NCBI GenBank assembly: GCA_017304275.1
Contig: JAFKKW010000418.1
Span: 1 to 7,575 of the forward strand
DNA length: 7,575 nt
Source of the DNA: Hyphomicrobiales bacterium
Lineage (GTDB): Bacteria; Pseudomonadota; Alphaproteobacteria; Rhizobiales; Hyphomicrobiaceae
Reading direction: 5' to 3'
Positions 1 to 6,113 of the stretch are shown piece after piece. Position 1 is the first letter of the stretch. Each line of letters begins with the position of its first letter. The position numbers and the translations under genes were made by a program. Under the pieces are notes generated by a model. It did not search any database, was not told the origin of the DNA, and saw only the letters and a list, made by a program, of their open reading frames with translations.

Positions 1-635
1 CAGACCACGGCGCCGACGCCCTGGTCGAGGCCGAGCGGCATCAACTCCCATTCGTAGTCGCGGCCGTTCAGCGAATAGTAGGTCTGGTTGGCGACGTAGC
101 GCGGATAGCCGTAGCGATCCGCGACGGCGAGCGACTTCATCAGATGCCAGCCGGAGAAGTTGGAAACGCCGACGTAACGGATCTTGCCGGCGCGCACGAG
201 ATCGTCGAGCGTGGACAGCGTTTCCTCGGGCGGCGTCTTGGCGTCGAAGCCGTGGAGCTGGAAGAGATCGATGCGGTCGGTGCCGAGGCGCTTCAACTGC
301 GCCTCGACGGTCTTCAAAAGATGATAGCGCGACGAGCCGACCGCGTTGGGCTCGTCGCTGAAGCGGAAGGTGGCCTTGGTGGAGATCAGCACATCGTCGC
401 GGCGGCCCTTGATGGCCTCGCCCAGGATCCTCTCGGATTCGCCGCTCGAATAGATGTCCGCCGTGTCGAACATCGTAAGGCCGGCGTCGAGGCAGATGTC
501 GACTAGGCGGCGGGCTTCCGCCACGTCCGTATCGCCCCAGGCACTGAACAAGGGGCCCTTGCCGCCGAAGGTGCCGCAGCCGAAGCTCAAGACGGGAACG
601 GTCAATCCGGACGCGCCAAGCTGGCGATATTCCAT
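1..635 (-). CDS. Aldo/keto reductase, partial (C-terminus beyond the left edge)
   Basis: NAD(P)H-dependent oxidoreductase of the aldo/keto reductase family, expected to be a soluble (beta/alpha)8 barrel acting on aldehydes or ketones; the substrate cannot be told. Reading the minus strand from ATG at 635 gives 211 complete codons beginning MEYRQLGASGL. The catalytic tetrad is visible: Asp57 and Tyr62 (in FDTADIY), Lys87 (in STKAT) and His128 (in FQLHGF). The family signatures GKIRYVGVSNFS (150-161) and ANQ (182-184) are also present. Family members are usually about 320-350 residues, so roughly 110-140 residues lie outside the window. The start is supported by AAGGAG, 8 bases upstream of the ATG. 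The gene lies 70 bp downstream of mrp on the same strand with no obvious terminator between them, so co-transcription is likely. The family call is secure; the physiological role is not. Confidence 0.93.
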   Translation of the reverse strand, partial: MEYRQLGASGLTVPVLSFGCGTFGGKGPLFSAWGDTDVAEARRLVDICLDAGLTMFDTADIYSSGESERILGEAIKGRRDDVLISTKATFRFSDEPNAVGSSRYHLLKTVEAQLKRLGTDRIDLFQLHGFDAKTPPEETLSTLDDLVRAGKIRYVGVSNFSGWHLMKSLAVADRYGYPRYVANQTYYSLNGRDYEWELMPLGLDQGVGAVV

Positions 636-705
636 GGCGATGCTCCTTGGGGACGATCGGAGAGGGGACACCGTCGAGATAGGCTATCGGCTCCGGATTG
701 CAATC

Positions 706-2226
706 TCAGCGCGACAGGCCTTTGGTCTTGAGCTCGGCGAGGTACTCGCCCCAGCGCTTGTCCTTCTGCAGCGACAGCATGTGCAGGTAAGACCAGGTGA
801 AGAGACCGGTGTCGTGGCCGTCGTCGAAGACGATGCGCACCGCGTAGTTGCCGACGCCGCGCAGCTCGCGGATCTTGACGTTCTTCTTGCCGCCGACGGT
901 GACACGCTGCTCCTTCGAATGGCCCTGGACCTCGGCCGATGGGCTCAATACGCGCAGGAACTCGGCGGGCAGCTCGTGCTCGTCGCGCGTGGCGAAGGAG
1001 ACGCGCAACGCCTCGCCGCCGTGCATGACCTCGAGCTTGGGGGGCTTCATGCCGCGGCCCGCCGCCCTCTCCAGCTCCGCCCACGCCTTGGCGGCGATCT
1101 CGCGGAAAACCTGCGCGCTCGGACTCTCGGGGGCGGTCGCGGTGATCGGCTTGCCCGCATCCGAGGTTTCGCGCACCTCGATGGTCAGCGGCACCTCGCC
1201 CAGGAACGGCACGTCGAGCTTCTCGGCCTCGGCCTTGGCGCCTCCGTGACCGAAGATGTCGTAGCGCTTGCCGGTATCCGGCGCGATGAAATAGCTCATG
1301 TTCTCGACGATGCCGAGCAGCGGGACGCTCACCTTCTTGAACATGGCGAGGCCCTTGCGGGCGTCGATCAGCGCCAGATCCTGCGGCGTCGAGACGATCA
1401 CGGCGCCGGCCAGCGGCACTTGCTGGGCGATGGTGAGCTGCACGTCGCCCGTGCCCGGCGGCATGTCGATCACGAGCACGTCGAGGTCGCCCCACAGCAC
1501 CTCGCGCAGCATCTGGTTCAACGCGCCGACGACCATCGGGCCGCGCCAGACGATGGGTGTGCCCTCGTCGACCATGTAGCCCATGGACATGGACTTCAGG
1601 CCGTAGGCCTCCATCGGCACGAGCTTCTTGCCCTCGGCCTGCGCAGGCTTGCCGGTGATGCCGAGCAGGCGCGGCTGCGAAGGTCCATAGATGTCGGCAT
1701 CCATGATGCCGGTCTTGAGGCCGATGGCCTGGAAGCCGAGCGCGAGGTTGACGGCTACCGTCGACTTGCCGACGCCGCCCTTGCCGGAGGCCACGGCGAC
1801 GATGTGCTTCACGCCGGGGACGCCCTGGGTCTGGCGCACGGGCGCGGCGCCCGGCTGCGCGGCCGGGCGATGCGCGGCATCGCCCGCGGCGCCGCGCGCC
1901 CGCGCCTCCGCTACGCGCGGATGCTCGCGGCCGTTCCCGGCCGGTTTCGCCGGAGCGGGCCGCGTCGCCTGACCGGGCCCTGCTTCGGCCGTCAGAACGG
2001 CGACCACGCCGGCGACGCCCTCGATCTCCTTCACCACCTTCTCGGCGGCTCCGCGCAGGGGCTCCAGCTCCTCGGCGCGGGCGGCGGGAACGGTGATCGA
2101 GAAATATACGCGGCCATCCTTGATCAGAACGTCCGACACGAGCCCCAGATCGACGATGTTGCCTTCGAGATCAGGGCCTTTGACGCGCCTCAGCCGTTCG
2201 ACGACTTGCGCCTTCAAATCGGACAT
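706..2226 (-). CDS. mrp: Mrp/ApbC-type P-loop ATPase with DUF59 and DUF971 domains
   Basis: Cytosolic ATPase of the Mrp/NBP35 family, whose members carry and deliver Fe-S clusters. The protein has 506 residues. Residues 1-80 form a DUF59 (MIP18-like) domain. An Ala/Pro/Arg-rich linker covers about 81-137. The Mrp ATPase domain follows, with the deviant Walker A SGKGGVGKST (147-156), DADIYGPSQPR (176-186), Walker B VLVIDMPPGTGD (250-261) and the family loop ENMSYFIAPDTG (308-319). Residues about 397-495 form a C-terminal DUF971 domain, recognised by LPAEFLRVLSPSAEVQGH and GNYAVRIVFDDGHDTGLFTW. Ordinary bacterial Mrp is about 360-380 residues, so the extra length is the DUF971 fusion plus the linker. 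The usual cluster-binding CPxC of the loop is replaced by APDT, and no cysteine occurs anywhere in the protein. ATG at 2226 was chosen because GAGGAG lies 7 bases upstream; a TTG 36 bases further up is in frame but poorly supported. The family is certain; a cluster-carrier role is inferred and open to question. Confidence 0.95.
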   Translation of the reverse strand: MSDLKAQVVERLRRVKGPDLEGNIVDLGLVSDVLIKDGRVYFSITVPAARAEELEPLRGAAEKVVKEIEGVAGVVAVLTAEAGPGQATRPAPAKPAGNGREHPRVAEARARGAAGDAAHRPAAQPGAAPVRQTQGVPGVKHIVAVASGKGGVGKSTVAVNLALGFQAIGLKTGIMDADIYGPSQPRLLGITGKPAQAEGKKLVPMEAYGLKSMSMGYMVDEGTPIVWRGPMVVGALNQMLREVLWGDLDVLVIDMPPGTGDVQLTIAQQVPLAGAVIVSTPQDLALIDARKGLAMFKKVSVPLLGIVENMSYFIAPDTGKRYDIFGHGGAKAEAEKLDVPFLGEVPLTIEVRETSDAGKPITATAPESPSAQVFREIAAKAWAELERAAGRGMKPPKLEVMHGGEALRVSFATRDEHELPAEFLRVLSPSAEVQGHSKEQRVTVGGKKNVKIRELRGVGNYAVRIVFDDGHDTGLFTWSYLHMLSLQKDKRWGEYLAELKTKGLSR

Positions 2227-2514
2227 GCCCTTGCTCCTCGTGCTTGGTATTTCTGACGGCAATCCCGACGGACTGCTCCCCCGCCTGCCCTACGTCATGC
2301 GCCGGAAACCCGCAAGGGCCGGTTCTCCGCAGTTCTCCCGCGCGCTTCGATCGGATATAGGAAGGCGGCGGACGCTTCACCACTAGAGCGTGATTGGTTT
2401 TGATTGAATCGCAATCACGCTCCAGGTCTTTGATGAGACCGATGATTCACGTTTCGGACTGATCGGGTCCGAAACGATCATGGTCTAGAAGCGCCGCCGA
2501 GGGGAAGGGAGCGC
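2227..2514. promoter_or_regulatory. Divergent intergenic region between mrp and dctQ
   Basis: The 288 bases between two divergently transcribed genes must hold the promoters of both mrp (minus) and dctQ (plus). Bases next to mrp contain its ribosome binding site GAGGAG. The most promoter-like element for mrp is CTATAT on the minus strand at 2355-2360, a fair alphaproteobacterial -10 box, but no good -35 hexamer sits 16-18 bases upstream of it. I could not find a convincing sigma-70 promoter for dctQ. The part next to dctQ is taken up by a 106-base palindromic element, listed separately. The short reading frames crossing this region look like shadows and are not called as genes. Confidence 0.45.
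2383..2488. repeat. Nested palindromic element: three hairpins inside inverted ends
   Basis: Three perfect inverted repeats follow one another. The first is GAGCGTGATTG (2386-2396) with CAATCACGCTC (2412-2422), 15-base loop. The second is GGTCT (2425-2429) with AGACC (2436-2440), 6-base loop. The third is CGTTTCGGAC (2450-2459) with GTCCGAAACG (2467-2476), 7-base loop. The whole is bounded by CTAGAGCGTGAT (2383-2394) and ATCATGGTCTAG (2477-2488), inverted repeats matching at 10 of 12 positions. The left end overlaps the first hairpin arm, so the outer pairing and hairpin 1 exclude each other. Intergenic palindromes opening with CTAGAGC(A/G)TGAT are, from memory, common in Hyphomicrobiales genomes, so this is probably a member or mosaic of such a dispersed family. 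It ends 26 bases before the dctQ start and may lie in that transcript's leader. Confidence 0.7.
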
Positions 2515-3114
2515 ATGAAGCAACTTCTGGCCTTGAGCCGCCTGATCGATCGGACCTCCGGGCTGGTCGGACGGTCGGTGGCATGGCTGATCGTGGCGGC
2601 CGCGCTCATCAGCGCGGGCAATGCGGTGGTGCGAAAGGTGTTCGACTGGAGCGCGAACTCGCTGCTCGAAGTGCAATGGTGGCTGTTCGCGCTCGTGTTC
2701 CTGTTGGCCGCCCCCTGGACGCTGGCGGTCAACGAGCACATTCGCATCGACATCATCAACAGCCGCCTTTCGTCCTCGACGCGCAACTGGATCGAGATCG
2801 TCGGGCATACGCTCTTCCTGCTGCCGATGGCGGCGATGATCGTCTACACATCGACCCTCTTCTTCTCCACCTCGTTCGCGCAGGGCGAGCAATCTCCGAA
2901 CGCGGGCGGTCTGCCGCTGTGGCCCATCAAGGCGTTGATCCCGGTTGCGTTCGCGCTCCTGTTCGCGCAAGGCGTGTCGGAGCTGATCAAGCGCGTTGCC
3001 ATCATGCGGGGCGACCTCGACGAGCAAGCCGGCCACAACGGCTACCACGAGGCCGTCGTGGCGGCCGGAGACGGACAAAACGGGGCCACCAAGCCGGCGG
3101 GCGACACGCCATGA
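2515..3114 (+). CDS. dctQ: TRAP transporter small membrane subunit (DctQ)
   Basis: Small integral membrane subunit of a tripartite ATP-independent periplasmic (TRAP) transporter, which uses an ion gradient to import organic acids or similar solutes delivered by a periplasmic binding protein. It has 199 residues. Four hydrophobic segments lie at about 19-40, 52-72, 92-112 and 136-158, the standard DctQ topology. Family signatures are EVQWWLF (52-58), NEHIRIDI (73-80) and the conserved loop before the last helix, SPNAGGLPLWPIKALIP (127-143). Residues 160-199 form a polar, probably disordered C-terminal tail, somewhat longer than usual. The ATG is preceded by a purine-rich stretch GAGGGGAAGGGAG (2499-2511). 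dctM follows on the same strand 31 bp later, and the two products should form one complex in the inner membrane. The substrate cannot be inferred from this subunit. Confidence 0.93.
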   Translation: MKQLLALSRLIDRTSGLVGRSVAWLIVAAALISAGNAVVRKVFDWSANSLLEVQWWLFALVFLLAAPWTLAVNEHIRIDIINSRLSSSTRNWIEIVGHTLFLLPMAAMIVYTSTLFFSTSFAQGEQSPNAGGLPLWPIKALIPVAFALLFAQGVSELIKRVAIMRGDLDEQAGHNGYHEAVVAAGDGQNGATKPAGDTP

Positions 3115-3149
3115 CCGAAGGTCGAGCGCGCGAGGGGCGCATCGCATGA
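3111..3149 (+). other. 12-codon mini-ORF bridging dctQ and dctM (possible coupling device)
   Basis: An ATG at 3111 overlaps the dctQ stop as ATGA. Its frame runs for 12 codons (MTEGRAREGRIA) and ends at a TGA at 3147-3149 that overlaps the dctM start as ATGA. The mini-ORF therefore closes the 31-bp gap exactly, with a stop-start overlap at both ends. A purine run GAGGGG at 3132-3137, inside the mini-ORF, is also the likely ribosome binding site of dctM. It could let terminating ribosomes reinitiate and couple the two permease subunits, or it could be chance in a GC-rich gap. I do not claim a functional peptide. Confidence 0.3.
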
Positions 3150-5074
3150 CGGCGTTTCTCGCGCAGAACCTGGCGCCGATCATGTTCGCGGCACTGGTCC
3201 TCTTCCTGCTGCTCGGCTATCCGGTCGCGTTCTCGCTCGGCGCGGTAGGACTGGCGTTCTTCTTCGTCGGCGTCGAGCTGGCGCCGCACTCGAACGGCGC
3301 CATCACGCTGTCCTGGCACCTGCTGCAGTCGATGCCGGGGCGCATCTTCGACGTGATGCGCAACGATACGCTGCTCGCCATCCCGTTTTTCACGTTCATG
3401 GGGCTGATCCTCGAACGCTCGGGCATGGCCGAGGACCTGCTCGAGACGGTCGGTCAACTCTTCGGCAAGATCCGCGGCGGGCTCGCGTATGCCGTCATCT
3501 TCGTCGGCGCGCTCCTTGCGGCGACGACGGGCGTGGTCGCGGCGAGTGTCATCTCCATGGGGCTCATCTCGCTGCCGATCATGCTGCGGTACGGCTATGA
3601 CCGGCGCGTTGCCGCGGGCGTGATCGCGGCCTCCGGCACGCTAGCGCAGATCATCCCGCCGTCGCTGGTGCTGATCGTGCTCGCCGACCAGCTCGGTCGC
3701 TCGGTCGACGACATGTACAAGGCCGCCATCGTGCCCGGCCTCATGCTGGCCGGTCTCTATGCCACCTACGTTTTCATGGTCTCGCTGATCAACCCGGCGG
3801 CTGCTCCGGGGCTGCCCCCGGACGAGGTGGCGCATCGCGAGCCGGACGGGTCTCTCGGGCTGCTTTCGCTTGGTGTGCTGACGGCCTTCGCGGCACTGTT
3901 CGCAACCTGGATGATGCACGGATCCACCTACGCCGGAATCGACCGCGCCATTCTTGCCATGGCGTGGGGCATCGCGTTTGCGCTTGGCGCGGCCCTTCTG
4001 AACCGGGGCTTGATGCTCGTTTCCGGGCGCAGCCTGCTGTCGACGATCGCGGAGCGCGTCACGTTCGTCATGGTTCCGCCGCTTCTGCTCATCTTTCTCG
4101 TACTCGGAACCATCCTGATCGGTCTGGCGACACCGACGGAAGGCGGCGCCATGGGCGCGGTCGGCGCGCTCGCCCTCGCCGCCGCGAAACGCTACAGCGG
4201 CAACGACCCGCGACGGTTCAACGTCCAGATCGTGCGCCAGGCCGCCCAGGCGACGGCCAAGCTCGCGGCTTTCGTGATGTTCATCCTGATCGGCGCCCGG
4301 ATCTTCTCGCTCACCTTCTACGGCGTCAACGGCCATATCTGGGTCGAGCATCTCATGACGTCGCTACCGGGCGGCATGTACGGCTTCCTGATCGCGGTCA
4401 ATCTGCTGATCTTCTTCCTGGCCTTCTTCCTCGACTTTTTCGAGCTCTGTTTCATCCTTGTGCCGCTGCTCAAGCCCGCCGCGGAGGCCATCTTCCGCGT
4501 CTCTCCCGAGGCCGTCGCCATCGCCAAAAGCTTCGGGTTCGCGGTGATCAGCACAACGGACGCATCGGGCGTCGTGACCGAGACGGTGGCGGACGTGACG
4601 CCGTTCGTGATCTGGTTCGGCGTGCTGCTTGCGGTCAACATGCAGACGAGCTTCATGCACCCGCCGTTCGGCTTCGCGCTGTTCTATTTGCGCAGCGTCG
4701 CCCCGCGCGAGACCTACCGGGACAAGGTGACGGGACGGCTCATGGCTCCGGTCAAGACGAGCGATATCTATTGGGGCGCCGTGCCGTTTCTCGGTATCCA
4801 GCTCGTGATGGTCGGGCTTCTGATGGCGATGCCGGCATTGGTCATGAGCAAGCCGCAAGCGCCTGTTGCGCCGCACGCGGCCACGGCTCCCGCAGTGCGG
4901 CCCCTGCCGTCCGGCCTTCCGGTCGATCGCGGCTTCGCGCTCGATCCTTCGCCGCCGCGCATCGAGGGTGCGCCCGACGTTCCATTCACAGGCGCGGGAG
5001 CGCCGACGCTCGACATGCGCGAGCTGCCGAGCTTCTCCGCTCCGGAGCGGCCTTTGCCGCACGGCGCTCGGTGA
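3146..5074 (+). CDS. dctM: TRAP transporter large membrane subunit (DctM), long form
   Basis: Large permease subunit that forms the transport pathway of a TRAP transporter. The protein has 642 residues, against about 425 for a basic DctM. It opens with a hydrophobic helix and the family motif LLGYPVAFSLG (22-32). Further signatures are NDTLLAIPFFTFMG (73-86), IIPPSLVLIVLADQ (169-182), LIGLATPTEGGAMGAVGAL (324-342) and FGVLLAVNMQTSFMHPPFGF (491-510). The added helices between about 237 and 290 fit the long DctM subclass. Two parts are less usual: about 36 residues at 451-486 between PAAEAIF and FVIWFG, and a Pro/Ala-rich tail at about 568-642 after the last helix. ATG at 3146 was chosen because GAGGGG lies 8 bases upstream and the protein then starts at the membrane segment; an upstream in-frame start at 2996 would add 50 residues overlapping dctQ. 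No dctP gene is adjacent, so the solute-binding partner must be elsewhere. Confidence 0.93.
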   Translation: MTAFLAQNLAPIMFAALVLFLLLGYPVAFSLGAVGLAFFFVGVELAPHSNGAITLSWHLLQSMPGRIFDVMRNDTLLAIPFFTFMGLILERSGMAEDLLETVGQLFGKIRGGLAYAVIFVGALLAATTGVVAASVISMGLISLPIMLRYGYDRRVAAGVIAASGTLAQIIPPSLVLIVLADQLGRSVDDMYKAAIVPGLMLAGLYATYVFMVSLINPAAAPGLPPDEVAHREPDGSLGLLSLGVLTAFAALFATWMMHGSTYAGIDRAILAMAWGIAFALGAALLNRGLMLVSGRSLLSTIAERVTFVMVPPLLLIFLVLGTILIGLATPTEGGAMGAVGALALAAAKRYSGNDPRRFNVQIVRQAAQATAKLAAFVMFILIGARIFSLTFYGVNGHIWVEHLMTSLPGGMYGFLIAVNLLIFFLAFFLDFFELCFILVPLLKPAAEAIFRVSPEAVAIAKSFGFAVISTTDASGVVTETVADVTPFVIWFGVLLAVNMQTSFMHPPFGFALFYLRSVAPRETYRDKVTGRLMAPVKTSDIYWGAVPFLGIQLVMVGLLMAMPALVMSKPQAPVAPHAATAPAVRPLPSGLPVDRGFALDPSPPRIEGAPDVPFTGAGAPTLDMRELPSFSAPERPLPHGAR

Positions 5075-5366
5075 GCCTCCGCATTATTCCCGATGGCGCC
5101 GACAAAACGTAACTGTTATCCCCGTCTTCATGTGCTGCGCATATTTTCAACGGGACACACGACGGCATGGGGCCGTTGCGCAACAGTGGCGTTTCCCGTT
5201 ACACGGCGTCACAATTTCATACTGGAGATGCGCTTCACTCTCTTGCTAAGTGAGATACGGGTTGAGCGCGGCGCCAAGCGCGAGTGGGGCGATCGGGAGC
5301 AGCCCAATCCTCATCCTCGATGCAGCGCTCATGTCTCCGGATTCAGCGTGAGTTACGAAAGCTTTC
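5075..5366. other. Non-coding gap between dctM and the metallopeptidase gene
   Basis: These 292 bases are more AT-rich in places than the genes around them, and no reading frame here resembles a protein I know. There is no classical terminator (stem followed by a T run) after dctM. Short paired sequences cluster at 5149-5200: AACGGGA (5149-5155) pairs with TCCCGTT (5194-5200), and between them lie ACGGC/GCCGT with a 5-base loop (5162-5176) and the perfect palindrome GTTGCGCAAC (5175-5184). These could form a branched RNA fold at the dctM 3' end, or be an operator. I found no convincing promoter for the downstream gene, though its promoter should lie here. Confidence 0.4.
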
Positions 5367-6113
5367 ATGCGGAAGACAGGACGAATTGCGTCTGCGACGC
5401 TCAAGAACGGTCATATCGGCGATCTCGGCGCGCCGGTTGAAGTGCGTCGCCACCCGGGCGCGCGGCGGCTCACGCTTCGCGTCAGCAGGACGCGCCGTAC
5501 GGTGATCGTGACGCTGCCCGTGCAGTGCGATCTCGACGAAGCCGGCTCGTTCATCACGCGCAATATCGACTGGGTCCGCGCCCGTCTCGACAGCCTGCCC
5601 GACCCGGTGCCGTTTCTCGACGGCGTCTTCATTCCGTTGCGTGGCGAAGCACACCGCGTGGTGTTCACCGGTCCCGGCCGACGCGGGCCGGTCGAGCGCA
5701 AGTCGACGCCGTCCTATCCCGAGCTCTGGGTCTCGGGACAGCCCGAGCACGCGCCGCGCCGCCTGAAAGACTGGCTCGCCAAAGAGGCGCACCGGCATCT
5801 CGACGACCGCGTGGCATTCCACGCCAAGCAGCTCGGCGTCACGGCGAAGCGGATCGCGGTGCGCGACCAGACCAGCCGCTGGGGGTCCTGCTCGACGACC
5901 GGCGTGCTGTCGTTCTCGTGGCGGCTGATCATGGCGCCGCCGGAGATCCTCGACTACGTGGCCGCGCACGAGGTCGCCCACCTGCGCGAGATGAATCACG
6001 GGCCGCGCTTCTGGAAGCTGGTCGCCAAGACCATGCCGGGCATGGACGAGGCCAAGCGCTGGCTGCAGATCTACGGCATGGACCTCCATAGGTACGGCGC
6101 CGCGGCGGAGTAG
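5367..6113 (+). CDS. YgjP/DUF45-family zinc metallopeptidase
   Basis: Predicted cytosolic zinc metallopeptidase of the YgjP-like (DUF45) family, often annotated as M48 family or SprT-like; the biological substrate is not established. The protein has 248 residues, near the family's usual length. The N-terminal part (about 22-110) is a beta-rich region starting at VEVRRHPGARRLTLRVS, typical of the family. The catalytic part carries QTSRWGSCS (168-176), the helix before the active site WRLIMAPPEILDYVAAHE, the zinc motif HEVAH (201-205) and the third ligand in NHGPRFW (His211), with Glu202 as the expected catalytic base. All key residues are intact. ATG at 5367 is the most upstream plausible start, though its ribosome binding site is weak (GAAAG about 6 bases upstream). 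It has no signal peptide. The TAG stop (6111-6113) directly touches the stop of the convergent oxidoreductase gene. Confidence 0.92.
   Translation: MRKTGRIASATLKNGHIGDLGAPVEVRRHPGARRLTLRVSRTRRTVIVTLPVQCDLDEAGSFITRNIDWVRARLDSLPDPVPFLDGVFIPLRGEAHRVVFTGPGRRGPVERKSTPSYPELWVSGQPEHAPRRLKDWLAKEAHRHLDDRVAFHAKQLGVTAKRIAVRDQTSRWGSCSTTGVLSFSWRLIMAPPEILDYVAAHEVAHLREMNHGPRFWKLVAKTMPGMDEAKRWLQIYGMDLHRYGAAAE

Noticed and set aside
696..705. Perfect 10-bp palindrome GATTGCAATC just after the mrp stop
   Set aside because: It is short, has no spacer loop for a stable hairpin and no T run, so neither a terminator nor an operator can be supported.
602..1495. A 297-codon minus-strand frame inside mrp
   Set aside because: It is a frame-shifted reading of mrp itself, Arg-rich and without motifs.
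454..2256. A 600-codon open frame on the plus strand, opposite the reductase and mrp
   Set aside because: It lies almost wholly antisense to mrp, which has unmistakable domains and motifs. The translated product is Leu/Ala/Arg/His-rich with no recognisable motif, as expected of a mirror frame in GC-rich DNA.
2227..2262. TTG start giving mrp 12 more residues
   Set aside because: The added residues read through the GAGGAG ribosome binding site that serves the ATG at 2226.
2996..3145. Upstream start adding 50 residues to DctM
   Set aside because: It would overlap dctQ by 119 bases with polar, non-family residues; the ATG at 3146 has a good ribosome binding site and begins at the first membrane helix.
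2485..3183. A 232-codon minus-strand frame opposite dctQ
   Set aside because: Arg/Gln/Asp-rich mirror frame of a clear four-helix DctQ; no supporting motif or convincing ribosome binding site.
3964..5112. A 382-codon plus-strand frame overlapping dctM in another frame
   Set aside because: It is Arg-rich and motif-free, while the dctM frame shows continuous family signatures across the same bases.
5093..5440. A 115-codon plus-strand frame in the gap after dctM
   Set aside because: The composition is unlike the neighbouring genes, it runs out of frame into the metallopeptidase gene, and the product resembles nothing known to me.
5343..6089. A 248-codon minus-strand frame opposite the metallopeptidase gene
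   Set aside because: The plus strand carries the HEVAH and RWGSCS motifs; the minus frame shows no family features.
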